Notes under the pieces: generated by a model | What the model was told of the DNA's origin: nothing | What the model saw: only the letters and a program-made list of their open reading frames with translations | The model's database searches: none | In this document: piece after piece, positions 1 through 9,985 of the stretch | How the letters are laid out: every line of letters starts with the position of its first letter | How positions within the stretch are numbered: position 1 is the stretch's first letter | Assembly: GCA_031308135.1 (NCBI GenBank) | Contig: JAHLJT010008446.1 | Span: 166,493,285-166,557,284, forward strand | From: Acheta domesticus | Lineage: Eukaryota > Arthropoda > Insecta > Orthoptera > Gryllidae | Direction: 5' to 3' | DNA: 64,000 nucleotides | Position numbers and translations under genes: made by a program

Positions 1-568
1 ATCGTGGTTACGAGGGAATGACATAAGGTTTTGATGAGGGTTAAGGTTAATGGTTTTTGACGTGAGATAAAATAAAAATAAATATGAAAACAGTTGAATT
101 TTGCTACATGTCCTCTTATGGAGGGACTTATGAAAAGGAATTATGGGAGGAAAATACGAAAAGACTCACCTATTCAAGTGAACAACTAGTTAATTAGTAA
201 ATAGTTCAATCTGAATCATTAACTTCGTCAAAAATAAAATGTTTGCGCCATGGATTAACTGGTTTTAATGATCGAGCGACCCCAAAAAGCCTTCGGGCCA
301 AAGGCCCTCGTGTTCTTTGTCGCCGCTTGATCATTAGAACCCTTATGTCACACTTGGGGCATAAGGAAATATACATCTTTGGAAAATTTAATTCATATTA
401 ATGAAACAATGAAATCGATTAGATATTAATCCTTTATTTTTAATAATCACCCGTTCCAAATCTTCAGTGAAATTGTAATTAATGATCTTAATAATCTGAA
501 TTATTTTTTCGCAAGTCCAATTGGGACATATTTATCATTTAGCACAGAAAATCCAGTAACACTCCTGT
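1..568. other. No gene recognised
   Basis: AT-rich sequence with no long reading frame, no RNA gene and no terminal repeat that I can recognise. It precedes the first copy of the dispersed repeat described next. Confidence 0.5.
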
Positions 569-1215
569 TTGGACTTTTCTTCTAATTACATTTACTTTCT
601 CGCTACGGAGTAGAGAAAAAGTTATGTAACGTTGCGCGATAAAACGGCAAATTTTATGCAGAAAACTCTCATTACTAAGCCCTGCTAACAAAAAAGTCGT
701 TAAATGCAGTTGCTAAATTTAGATTAAAAAATCTTCTAAAATGTGGTGGAGCCAGAATCTAGGTTTTGTAGGTCCTTGATAAAGTGAATGACGGCAAAAA
801 GGCTGTCCGTCCATCTGTTCGTTAGTCTGTCCGTCTGTGAACAACGCTAGTGGCAAAACAGTTCAATCGAATTTTTCCAAAATTCATATTCCCCAATCGA
901 TCTGGCTGATGACGTGGGTCCTTGAATTTGAAACCGATATTTTAATTTTGGGGGGTACTTTACATGAAGCACCTGGGAAATTGTCCAAATGTTCCAAAAT
1001 ATGGCGCTAACAATTTTGATTAAATTGTTTTGTTGGATAGTCTGCAGGACATTTAAGAGAATGGCGCAGGTCTCATGTTGGTTGAAATCTCTGATTTTTC
1101 GAAAATTGAAAATTTTTTTTTCGGCGTCTTGCTATTGGCGTTTTCTTTTGCTTTCTTGCTACGGAGCACTGGGCCAGGAAGAGCCGAAACCTGGCCAAAA
1201 CTCCCCTGTCCAAAT
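569..1215 (+). repeat. Dispersed repeat X, copy 1
   Basis: Non-coding AT-rich sequence that matches 3205-3670 along most of its length, in the same order: a block with GTTGCGCGATAAAACGGC, a block with GGATAGTCTG, then ATTTTCGAAAATTGAAAA followed by TTCGGCGTCTT. The last part (about 1145-1215) also matches the beginning of copy 2 (3190-3245) in inverted orientation, so this copy may end in an inverted terminal segment. Short frames here are chance openings. The family is unknown to me; related copies occur at 3181-3990, 9620-9985 and about 60000-60430. Confidence 0.6.
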
Positions 1216-3180
1216 CCCCGCATTTCCAGGAAAAGAAATGGAAGGGAATTGAATAAATGGTTTATGGAATGCATATAAATAAGTAATATCATCTGTTATT
1301 CAACAGAAATGTATATTTATATTTTATTCAAGGGGATATTTTATGTGAATTTTTCCTGCTAATTCATCTTCGCTGCTTGACGTACTTTCACTTTCCTTTT
1401 CAGGACAAGGAGAAAATTCATCTTTGTCAATAATTCATTTAAATCATTCATTTTCTTTGGAGTTGCTTTACTAATATATTTCTGCAATGAAGTTGTTGTC
1501 AAAGTGCTTCGTACGTTTTCATCTGCCATAATAAGTATCATGTCATGGAAACCACATTACATAGAAAGCCGTTAATCGAAACAAGAGTGGACCCAAGTTG
1601 TTTAATTTTATTTTGCATAATTTATTTCGTCATTTTAATTAGGTGAGCTGCTTCTGTTTCGGAAATGAAGCTTAATTGGTCTGCAATAACGAATTTATGG
1701 AGGTTAATGATTTTGCCATAAAACAGTTTTTCTTTCTTACGAAGTGACAAAGTAGAATCGATACAAAACAGTTCATAAACATGTCTGTATTACTGAAATA
1801 GCCTCCTGTTTTTTTTACTCATTGTGTCAAGTGCTGCCATCAAAACCCCTCTTGCTTATCAAACTTGAGCTGGGTGCCGAAAGAAATTTGGTGAGCGAAA
1901 ATTATTCGAAAAGCAGTATGGTAGAGTAGATTGCAGATTTACTTCGGTAACAATTCTGTAAAGTGAAGTCATGCTAACATCGTTCCTTAGCAGACCCTAC
2001 TTCGTTATATGTGGGGCACACTAAGGCCGTCCGTTGAACGAATTCGGGGAGTGTACTGAGTGCACATGTAAGCTTGGAGTTCTCAAGGTCTCCTTCATCA
2101 GCTAAGCTGCGTCCTTTGCCCCTTCGAAGCGCAGACGCATTGAGTTGGTGTAGATCAGCATAGGAGAAGAATGGGTGTCACGAATAGTTTTTTATTTTTC
2201 TTCTTTTGCTCCTTCACTATTTGCTTCATATGAAGTCGATGGACGTCCTAGGTTTGAAGGATCTTCGGGATCTTCTGGAGCAGGAATATAAGATGGCAAA
2301 ATAAATTTTTCATTCAACCAAGCTGAATTTTCTTTTAAAAAATTACCACACTTTCTATTGCTTTTGTCCCAACTGGCAAAGTCACTATAGTTTGCCGTTG
2401 CCTTGTAAATAGCTCATTTGATATTTTCTCAGTATCAGTAAATTGACAAAGACGACTAATTGCGGTATTTTGGCGTCGCGGCGATTACGAGCCTCCAACA
2501 GCATTTCACATACCTCATTTTTCAGCATTTAGTAGAAATTCGTCTAAAATGAAGAAATGTTTGTTTTGTAATACAAATCGTCTTAGAAGTCTTAAAAATA
2601 TTATTTACTCTTTTAACATACGTCAGGAAGTGACTTATGCGAGGAAGACGCAATCCGCAGTACTTAGTGCAAGCAGCGCAAACTACGTAGAAAAAAAATG
2701 TAAACGCGTATATCTCACAAAACGCTGTAATGTGCTGTAATCTGTTAACACGGTCATTTTCCTCACACTTTTTTCTTTTTATAACAATTTGTCTCAAACC
2801 GGAAGTAAGCGAAAGTAACAACTAAAAGCCTCGAAGAAAATTACGATATCTCTCTTGTACGATTCAAATGTGCAAATTTATATTTATAACAATAACTTAA
2901 AAATTTATTCACAAAAATGGAAATAGTCTTTACTGGAAAATAAGAAAACATCTGTCTACAAACTACGATATTCAGCAGATCGATATCTTGCAAAGTCCCT
3001 GAGTACTGATTGTACCAATATGGGCTTTCTGTTTTATATACGTCACGACAGAAATCAGAAGCAAACTGAACCCTACTTTGCAGTTCAGTTACGAAGGTTT
3101 AGAACGGTGCATTGAATTTTGTTTATGTCTATGAAAGGGTGGACATTAGTCTCACGATAGGCGAAATCTCAGCGCCAGAG
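1216..3180. other. Unassigned AT-rich stretch
   Basis: No coding homology seen. The short frames on both strands are low-complexity or unsupported. There are no terminal repeats or RNA gene signatures. Confidence 0.45.
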
Positions 3181-3990
3181 GTGTAATTTGAGTTTTTGGA
3201 CTTTTGGCCAGCTTTGAGGCATTTCTGGCCCAAGGTGCGGAGTAGAGAAAACGTTATGTAATGTTGCGCGATAAAACGGCGAATTTTCGGCAGAAAAACT
3301 CTTATTACAGGGCCCTGGTAACAAAAAAAGTGGATAAATATAGTTGCTAAATTTAGAAACAAAATCCTCTAACACGTGGTGTAGACAGAATTCATGTTTT
3401 ATGGCTCTTTAAGACATGGTTTAGTACCGATCGATCTAGCTGATGTCGAGGCTCCCGGAATTTGAAACGGATATTTTAATTTCGGCGGGTTCTTTGCATA
3501 AGCCCCTGGGACATTTTCAAAATTTTCAAAAAATAGCGCAAACATTTTTGATTAAATTTTGTTGTTGGATAGTCTGAAGGACGTTTAAGAGAAAGGCGCA
3601 GGTCTCGTGTTAGTTAAAAACTCTGAATTTTCGAAAATTGAAAAAATTCAAACTTTTTTCGGCGTCTTCCTACAACTACAATTATGAAGATACAATTTTT
3701 TTCTTAGTGAAATGTGTTCATCAAAAACATCTTCAAAGAAGGTCATGTTGTATTTTACGAAAGTCGAGTAGTTTTAAAAATAATTTGGCGACAAAAACAG
3801 TCGACCGCTCCCAATTTACTGCGTTTTCTGAATGTAAAATGAATAGTACTGCTAAGTAGTTGGATGCATCATTAGTTAGAATTTGTCTATTATTTCATAT
3901 TTCTTTGTTCATTTTTTCTTAGAACTTCTGTTATTAGTTTCAAAATTAATCTTTTAGAAATTATTTAAAACCAATTTTAAATTGCGTCCT
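3181..3990 (+). repeat. Dispersed repeat X, copy 2
   Basis: Second and longest copy of the repeat at 569-1215. The 5' half (3205-3670) matches copy 1. The 3' half (about 3627-3985) matches the minus strand of 9620-9985, sharing GTGTTCATCAAAAAC and TTTCTTTGTTC blocks and the segment around CTACAACTACAATTATGAAG. The small frame at 3638-3859 lies wholly within this non-coding repeat and is not a gene. Confidence 0.65.
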
Positions 3991-4056
3991 TTAATTGAGT
4001 TAAATGTGAAAAATAATAGGCTGAATAAGATGTGGGAATAAAAAAGTCCATAATCC

Positions 4057-4058
<2 letters not shown>

Positions 4059-4114
<56 letters not shown>

Positions 4115-4122
4115 CACACACT
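4059..4122. repeat. (TA)n then (CA)n microsatellite
   Basis: About 48 bases of perfect TA dinucleotide followed by GTACACACACACACTC. Frames of alternating Tyr and Ile through it are artefacts. Confidence 0.97.
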
Positions 4123-4129
4123 CATCATC

Positions 4130-4200
4130 TTAAAAAAAGCTGCACCCAGAAGGACGAGGCGGATTGCGTTCATTGTTGGCAGGCAGGTAGAGGATACCAC
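4130..4200 (-). repeat. Short dispersed repeat Z, copy 1
   Basis: A 70-base segment found again in reverse orientation at 56018-56090. On the minus strand both read GTGGTA followed by CCTCTACCTGCCTGCCAA and end in CTGGGTGCAGCTTTTTTT. In both copies a CA/TG-rich microsatellite follows the T-run, which suggests the 3' end of a SINE or LINE family with a variable simple-repeat tail. It directly abuts the end of the Tc1 copy at 4202. Confidence 0.6.
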
Positions 4201-4201
4201 T

Positions 4202-5420
4202 CATACAAAATGATTACACTTTCACATTTGTAAGATCAACATTTACACGCCCACAGACTGTACATGTTAGTTTGGCGTGAGGACGCCATGTTGGCAAACA
4301 CACGCGTCCATACGTCGTGGGCATGGAGTTGGACAGGTCTCTAATGGAGTCCTGTGCTAGTCCATGTAATACAGCTTGCGCCTGAGCGCGCGGTTCTTGC
4401 AGATTGGTGGGTAGGGGTGGGGTCCTGTTCCCACCCCAAACGTTCTCGATCGGGGAAAGGCCTGGCAATGCGGCTGGCCATGGCAGAGTATCCACGGCTG
4501 CAAGGCATGCTCGGGAGATGGCTGTAGTATGCGGAAGCGCGTTTTCCTGTTGAAATAGGGCATGGGCGTGGGCGTTCATGACCGGCAGGGACACCGCTTG
4601 AAAGATCTCCTGAACGTACCGAGCGGCTGCCACGGTGCCCCTGAGGAACACTAACGGTGAACGGGCCGCACCATAGGATATCGCCCCACACCATAACACT
4701 AGGCTGGCGGGACGTATGATGGGATATCACAAACCGCTCGTCAAGGCGCTCCCCACTCCGCCTTCAGACATGGACCCAGTAGCCGACGCCATTAAGACAG
4801 CAGAGGGACTCGTCCCTAATGATGGCCCACTGCAAGTCTGCCTGGTCCCTGCTCCGTCGTTCCCGACACCAGGCGAGTCTGTAGCAACGTTGCTGGGGTG
4901 TGAGTGGCTGATGTCGTAACAGTCAGTGTACGGCGAGCCCTGCATTGTGCAACTGCCTACCAGTGGTACAGGCACATACAGAATGTGACAGTGCAGGCTG
5001 CACAGCCCGCTGAAGCACCTATCGTTGTCGTTGGATCTGTTCGCCCGTCGCGGACCATCCGTCGGTCCCTCCTCCTGGTGTGTGGCGGACGTCCAGATTC
5101 TGCATGTGGTGTGTGCGTGCCTTCCTCAATCCATTGCCGCCAACAGCGCGTAATGGTGGTGTCCGTAATGGTGGTACGATCGGTGTGGCGCGCAATAAAG
5201 GCGACAGGACCAACCAGCCTCCCGCACAACCACGGTGCGGCCCCCCTCGAATGCTTCTATCCGGATAACCGGCTGTCGAACGCGTCGCCTAGGCATAGTG
5301 TACGTGCAGGTGAAGCTCTGGCAACGATACCCGATGTCGCAAATGCCGGCGCGGCCGTTTGAGGACCCTCTTTTCTCGGCCGGTGGGCGCGACGTCATGC
5401 CCTTACCCCCGCCCCCCAGT
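4202..5420 (-). pseudogene. Tc1-type transposase, copy 1, broken
   Basis: Decayed transposase of the Tc1/mariner superfamily (IS630-type DDE cut-and-paste enzyme). Reading from 5420 down to 4214, the N-terminal helix-turn-helix region contains REAGWS, RHTDRTT and TRCWRQWIEEG. The catalytic region contains a degenerate RDESLCCLNG, then SHHTSRQPSVMVWG, then NALPHT and DTLPWPA, and ends with LSPIENVW, which keeps the final Glu of the DDE triad. The motif usually written QQDNA reads QQENA here, so the second catalytic Asp is Glu. The product is spread over several frames with at least two frameshifts, so it cannot be functional. The outer end TACAAAATGATTACACTTTC is shared with the copy at 51655-52800. 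Family call is firm; exact element ends are not. Confidence 0.85.
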
Positions 5421-5534
5421 GCGTGGTCGATCCGTGAAATCGAAATCATTGGCTTAGTGAATGGTGTGCAAAATACCCACCAATTTTGCAGCGGAGTGTA
5501 GGGTCCTTCGGGGTGCATTTAGTTTATGACGATG

Positions 5535-5564
5535 AGTGTGTGTATGTGTGTGTATATATATATA

Positions 5565-5610
<46 letters not shown>

Positions 5611-5635
5611 TATATATAAGTAAATAAATAATTAA
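5535..5635. repeat. TG/TA-rich microsatellite
   Basis: GTGTGTGTATGTGTGTG passing into imperfect (TA)n with interspersed AAATA units. It lies close to the upstream end of the minus-strand Tc1 copy. Confidence 0.95.
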
Positions 5636-5821
5636 TTCTTGTATTTTTTCTACGTATTTTAATTTTCTTGCTAGCGGTATCAACAATTCTAGTTGGCAAA
5701 ATGTGCATTCCATACAAATTAGCATTCATTGTTGTTTGTCAGCTATTGTTATAACGCCGCACTGATGACAGAAAGCCTTTTCTTTCTCATTAACATAATT
5801 AACATACATACACATATATAC

Positions 5822-5900
5822 AACGATGCTCGATGCGTATTTTAGCCGGAAATAAAACAAATAGTTTTATTTCCTGCTAAAATACGCATCGTGTATCGTT
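5822..5900. repeat. Near-perfect 37-base-arm hairpin
   Basis: Two 37-base arms (5822-5858 and 5864-5900) are reverse complements with about three mismatches and a five-base AAATA loop. The arm contains GATGCGTATTTTAGC. No gene is nearby. It could be a tiny foldback element, the fused ends of a deleted transposon, or a hairpin-RNA source; the sequence alone does not decide. Confidence 0.85.
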
Positions 5901-5939
5901 GGTATTCGCGTAATTTTGGGGATTTGCGTAAATTTGCGT

Positions 5940-6244
5940 ACGTTTTGTGCAATTTTGTTTGAAAGTACGGGCGAGAAAGTACGTGCTGTTTTAGCACCAC
6001 TAGTTTTTTACTTCAATTGCCATCATTATTGACTAATCAAATGGAATTAGACTGAACAGCAAATAACCCCGCACAAATCTTATGGAAATGGGGTTTCGGT
6101 CAAATTGTCCTGAAAATTTAGGGTGTTGTTACGCAGATCATAGTGATGAGAAGTCGTTATGGACATAAAACAAAAAAAAGTTGTTCTTTTTGATCTAATG
6201 TATATTTTAAAACGGAGATCATGTCGATTTGTCATAGGAACATA
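5940..6244 (+). repeat. Left arm of large inverted repeat
   Basis: This arm matches the reverse complement of 8825-9335, with indels. Matching blocks include GTGCTGTTTTAGCACCACTA, CGCACAAATCTTATGGAAAT, TTTCGGTCAAATT and GTTCTTTTTGATC. It ends exactly where the pogo element begins (6245). The arms could be long terminal inverted repeats of a larger element, or two oppositely oriented copies of a dispersed repeat. Confidence 0.65.
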
Positions 6245-8087
6245 GGGTAAACGGTACAGTGATTGGCCACTTAAGAGTTGTGACCGTATTTACTCATTTG
6301 AAAAGTAAAATTTTCAAAATTTGCTACTCTTTCTACTCTCCAATGGTCTTTTTACTTATTCCAACCGTAATTTCAATGGCAAAATGAACATTACGTTATT
6401 AATTTATTTTTTCACAAAAAGTGTCATTTTGTACTGTAATTGGCCTGAAATTATAGTGATTGGCCACTGAATTATTTTAAAACAGAAACATCTATTATAA
6501 CGATATAAGCAATTAATTATTATATTACCCAATAAAGCAAACAATTTGTGAAATACAGACTTAATATAACAATATTTAAGCGTCGTTAGGGTAAATCCTC
6601 TATTTTCAAATCTGATCATGCTCGACTCAATTCTTATGTCAGATGTGTGTTCTGGCCGGCGTTCACATGGAGTATGATGGCATTTTTTAATCGAAATGGA
6701 CGGATAATGCTTCAAATATATTTGTAGAATACCTCGCTTGTATCCATCTGTTGTCACTTTTTCAAATCTCTCAGCCGTCTGGGATTGTTTCAGCAATTTT
6801 TCTGATATCCGTTGGTATGGATAGATAAATCAATGGACAAGTGACAAGTCCACTTGCTGCAAAGCAGAACATGGCTATCATATTGAATGATCTTGGCTGT
6901 CCGGATTTCAGCAGCAGAAGCCTACGACTTCATGACTGTCATTTTGTCTTTTGAAGCTCTTTGTTTTACTGAGTAAACATTCTTACTTCCTTTTTCAGCA
7001 AAACCTTCCCTGTATTTGGACGTTTCAAAATTTGACTGTTCTCTATAAGAGATCCTTGTAGGATCATTTATTTTCTCATCCAAGTTACTTCACTCGATGT
7101 ACCCTAGAACTTCTTCAAATCACATTCTGATGTCTTGGTCGCTGACACATGGACTAGCTTCTGTTACTGCTTCACTTGTCCGTTTAGTGATTATGGGGAT
7201 GTCTTCTTAAAAATGCCTTGACGCAGCCTTCTCATGGACGTTTTTTGAACGGATTGTGCAGTTAGTTTAGCAGCTAAAAATTGCTGAACGCTTTTCTGTG
7301 TATTTCCTTCTTCCTTGGAAAACCTTTCCTGACTAGTTCAAGTACACACCTAACAAGACTGTTTTCCTTCTTTAGATAATGCAACATCAGAAATTAGTGC
7401 TGTTTTGTGATCTGGGTTGTTTAAACGAAACTGCAAACTTGTTTTCGGAACATTAAATGATTTTTCAGCAGAACGTACAGATGCTCCGTTATTTTTAACA
7501 CGTTTGATGACATTTGCTATGGCTTCTGCATCATACTCCTGCTTCGGCTTATTTGGCATTTGAAAAATCTATTTCACACCCATGCAGTTTATACCTGTGT
7601 GCAATAATTAAACTACGATTAAAAAACAATCTGACAACAATCAACAGCAGAGTGGCCAGTAACACAATTCATACACTGTCGAAGATACAGTCATTAGCCA
7701 CTCCCTATGTCACTAAATATGCAAAGCTAGGCTTCTTATTTACAGCTGATATCATTGTCGCTCAAAAAGGTTTGTGTTTTCTGACATATCAAGGTGGTTT
7801 ACGTACCGCCATACTCAACAAACAGCGCTGTTGAATATGTTTTCTAAAGAAAATCTTAAGAAATCTTTACATACAATGAACACGCACCGCACTGTTAACA
7901 AACATCCGCCATATTGGCAACAGTTGCACTCTTGCGGTCAAAGTAAATATTGCATAATACTCATAAAGCATCCCTTCGCCCCATTTACAAGCAGAATCTT
8001 ATAATAGTGTGTTAGAACAAGCGGTAATTCAAATTATATTTGGAGTGGCCAATCACCGGGGGTGGCCAATCAGTGTACGTTTTACCT
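6245..8087 (-). mobile_element. pogo/Tigger-like DNA transposon, decayed
   Basis: A 1.84 kb element with 26-base terminal inverted repeats: GGGTAAACGG at the left and AGGTAAAACG at the right (read inward), both continuing to GATTGGCCAC. It is flanked on both sides by TA (6243-6244 and 8088-8089), the expected target duplication of Tc1/mariner/pogo elements. Further degenerate copies of the TGGCCAAT motif lie inside both ends (for example near 6458 and 8045), like subterminal transposase-binding repeats. The transposase lies on the minus strand and is broken, so this copy is inactive. Confidence 0.85.
6960..7559 (-). pseudogene. pogo-type transposase relic (psq/CENP-B HTH)
   Basis: The reading frame 7559-7350 begins MPNKPKQEYDAEAI and continues with VKNNGASVRSAEKSF and VPKTSLQFRL. 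This is the pipsqueak-type helix-turn-helix found at the N-terminus of pogo/Tigger and jerky-like transposases, and it binds the element ends. Downstream on the same strand (about 7330-6960) remnants of the second CENP-B helix-turn-helix can be read across stops and frameshifts, such as FKKRP and KAFLRRHP. No intact DDE domain is visible in the remaining part of the element. The frame at 6796-6404 lies in the region expected for the C-terminus but shows no recognisable motif. This is a dead transposase, inside an element with intact-looking ends. Confidence 0.75.
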
Positions 8088-8160
8088 TATGTGCACTCAA
8101 AGCATATTCATATGAAACAACTTCACTTGTATAGACTTGCGAATTATATTATTTCATTTT

Positions 8161-8312
8161 CCGTGACCCCCCTTGCCTTCCACGTTGAGGCACTTGATCA
8201 CCGTAGATCTCCTTGCCTTACACGGTAGGGTGATTCATTACCGTGAGTCCCCTTGCCTCTCACTATCGGGGTGCTTGATTATCGTGAATCCCTTTGCCTC
8301 TCACGTTCATGG
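8161..8312. repeat. 40-41 base minisatellite, about 3.8 units
   Basis: Diverged head-to-tail units start at 8161, 8201, 8241 and 8282. Each resembles CCGTGAGTCCCCTTGCCTCT followed by CACG and a GG-rich segment ending in TTGATTA. The tract lies about 70 bases outside the right end of the pogo element. Confidence 0.85.
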
Positions 8313-8824
8313 AATTTTGTTTGCATTAAAGTTCTCTACTTCAACGTTTATGATATTTCTATCATTCAAATCGACTGAATCTGGTCTGTGTGCTGCATCT
8401 AAAAGTTTTCTACCAGAGCAGTAGTTGGATATCGAATATTTTGCTGATGTCGAGCAAATCCTAAGTACCATTAGACACTATCAACATGAGCACAAAACTC
8501 CCAAGTGTTCTGGCTCCTGATTTGCAAGTGCAATAATAGCCATTAATGAAATCCCCTTCTAGATTTTCATCTCCTTGCAGATTTTCGTTGTCATTGTTGT
8601 AAGATATAAATATTTAGTACTTTGTGTTGTTGCGAAAACTAGAGAAACCCTGATTCTCATCGTTTTATCTTAAATATTAACTTTTTCAATGCAATGACAG
8701 TACATTTAAAGTCAGTTACTTCTCGGAAAATGAAATGTCATAATTCACGACGTCTACACAAGTGAGTGTCTCATTAGAAAACGCTTTGAGATCACATTTG
8801 CGCCTTTCTATCATCCTACAAATC
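8313..8824. other. No gene recognised
   Basis: AT-rich sequence between the minisatellite and the right arm of the inverted repeat. No coding, RNA or terminal-repeat signal seen. Confidence 0.45.
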
Positions 8825-9335
8825 ATCATGATCTCGGTTTAAAATGTACATTTGATCAAAAAGAACGACTTTTTTTGCTTAACGGCCATAACTAATTTTC
8901 GTCAGAATGATCTAAGAAACAACATACTAAATTTTCAGAGAATTTGACCGAAACATCATTTCCATAAGATTTGTGCGGTGTTCTTTCAGAAAAAAATCGC
9001 TTTCGTTTTTTCAAGATATCTCACATAATGTAATATTTAGAGCACAACTTGGAACAGCTGACAAATAAGCACCCATTCAATAATATGTCAACTTTGGTTT
9101 CAATCCAAAATGTCTTATTGCACAGTATAATACCGAAATACAAATTTTCAACTTAGCTTTCTACAAATTTTCAACTTACATATTTACATCATATTTTATT
9201 TTGTGCATTGAAATTTTCGTTGATTTTTTTAATCTTTTCGGACAAGCCATCAGTTCCGAATGATATCAGTCTTGCGATGAAAGAGAGTGAAACATAATTA
9301 GTGGTGTTAAAACAGCACGAACTTTTTCCTCTTTA
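8825..9335 (-). repeat. Right arm of large inverted repeat
   Basis: Reverse complement of 5940-6244, with insertions. The best-matching blocks are 8836-8975, which includes AAAGAACGAC and GATTTGTGCGG, and about 9303-9335, which includes AAAACAGCACGAAC. A block present at the left between these segments is diverged here. No coding sequence lies in the arm. Confidence 0.6.
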
Positions 9336-9619
9336 GTAGTGGTTATGTAATACTATTTATACACAATTTCTCTCCGAATTAACACATGTCAGGCATCATT
9401 TCTTGTAGAACTCATTACAAATCGTAGAATATTTGGTGCGAAAACAAAATATTTTCAAGCAAATATCAACGCAAATTTGACAATTATAACTGCTTTTCTC
9501 ACAACTAAATCATGCCACAACAACGAGACGTAATTCCCAGAAATTCAGTTGTCGAGTCGCGACGGGGAATGCCGTGGTTGCATTTCAGTCGGATATTCCC
9601 TGAAGGTTAGCAGTTTTTA

Positions 9620-9985
9620 TTTTATATATTTTTCAAATAGAGTTTAAAGAATTTATAAAAGATTAATTTATAAACGTGTAACAAAAGTTCCAATGTAAGA
9701 AACGAACAAAGAAATTTGAAATAATATACAAATTCTAACTTACCAAACATCCAATTGCCTGGAATCACTTCTCTACTTTCACTAAGTGCCAGATATACAG
9801 AGCGGGCGGCTAAGTTTGACGCCAAATTACTCAAATTTACTCATATTTTCAAAAATTTCAACATGACTTTATTTGATGATCTGTTTTTGATGAACACATT
9901 TCATTAAGAAAAACCTGTATCTTCACAATTGTAGTTGTAAACTCACACAATTTTTTAACTTTTTAAATTTTCGAAAAATCAGGTA
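9620..9985 (-). repeat. Dispersed repeat X, copy 3
   Basis: Read on the minus strand, this matches 3627-3985. It starts at TTTTCGAAAATTTAAAAAG, then carries CTACAACTACAATTGTGAAG, GAAATGTGTTCATCAAAAAC, AATTTGGCG and a block around ATTTCTTTGTTCG. Its start coincides with the point where coding similarity of the LINE at 9963-13345 stops, so this repeat forms the 3' boundary of that LINE fragment. Confidence 0.65.

Noticed and set aside
4000..5729. Frames of alternating Ile and Tyr near 4059-4107 and 5545-5620
   Set aside because: Translated TA microsatellites.
8161..8312. CRISPR-like array
   Set aside because: Units are head-to-tail at 40-41 bases with no distinct spacers, and the DNA is eukaryotic.
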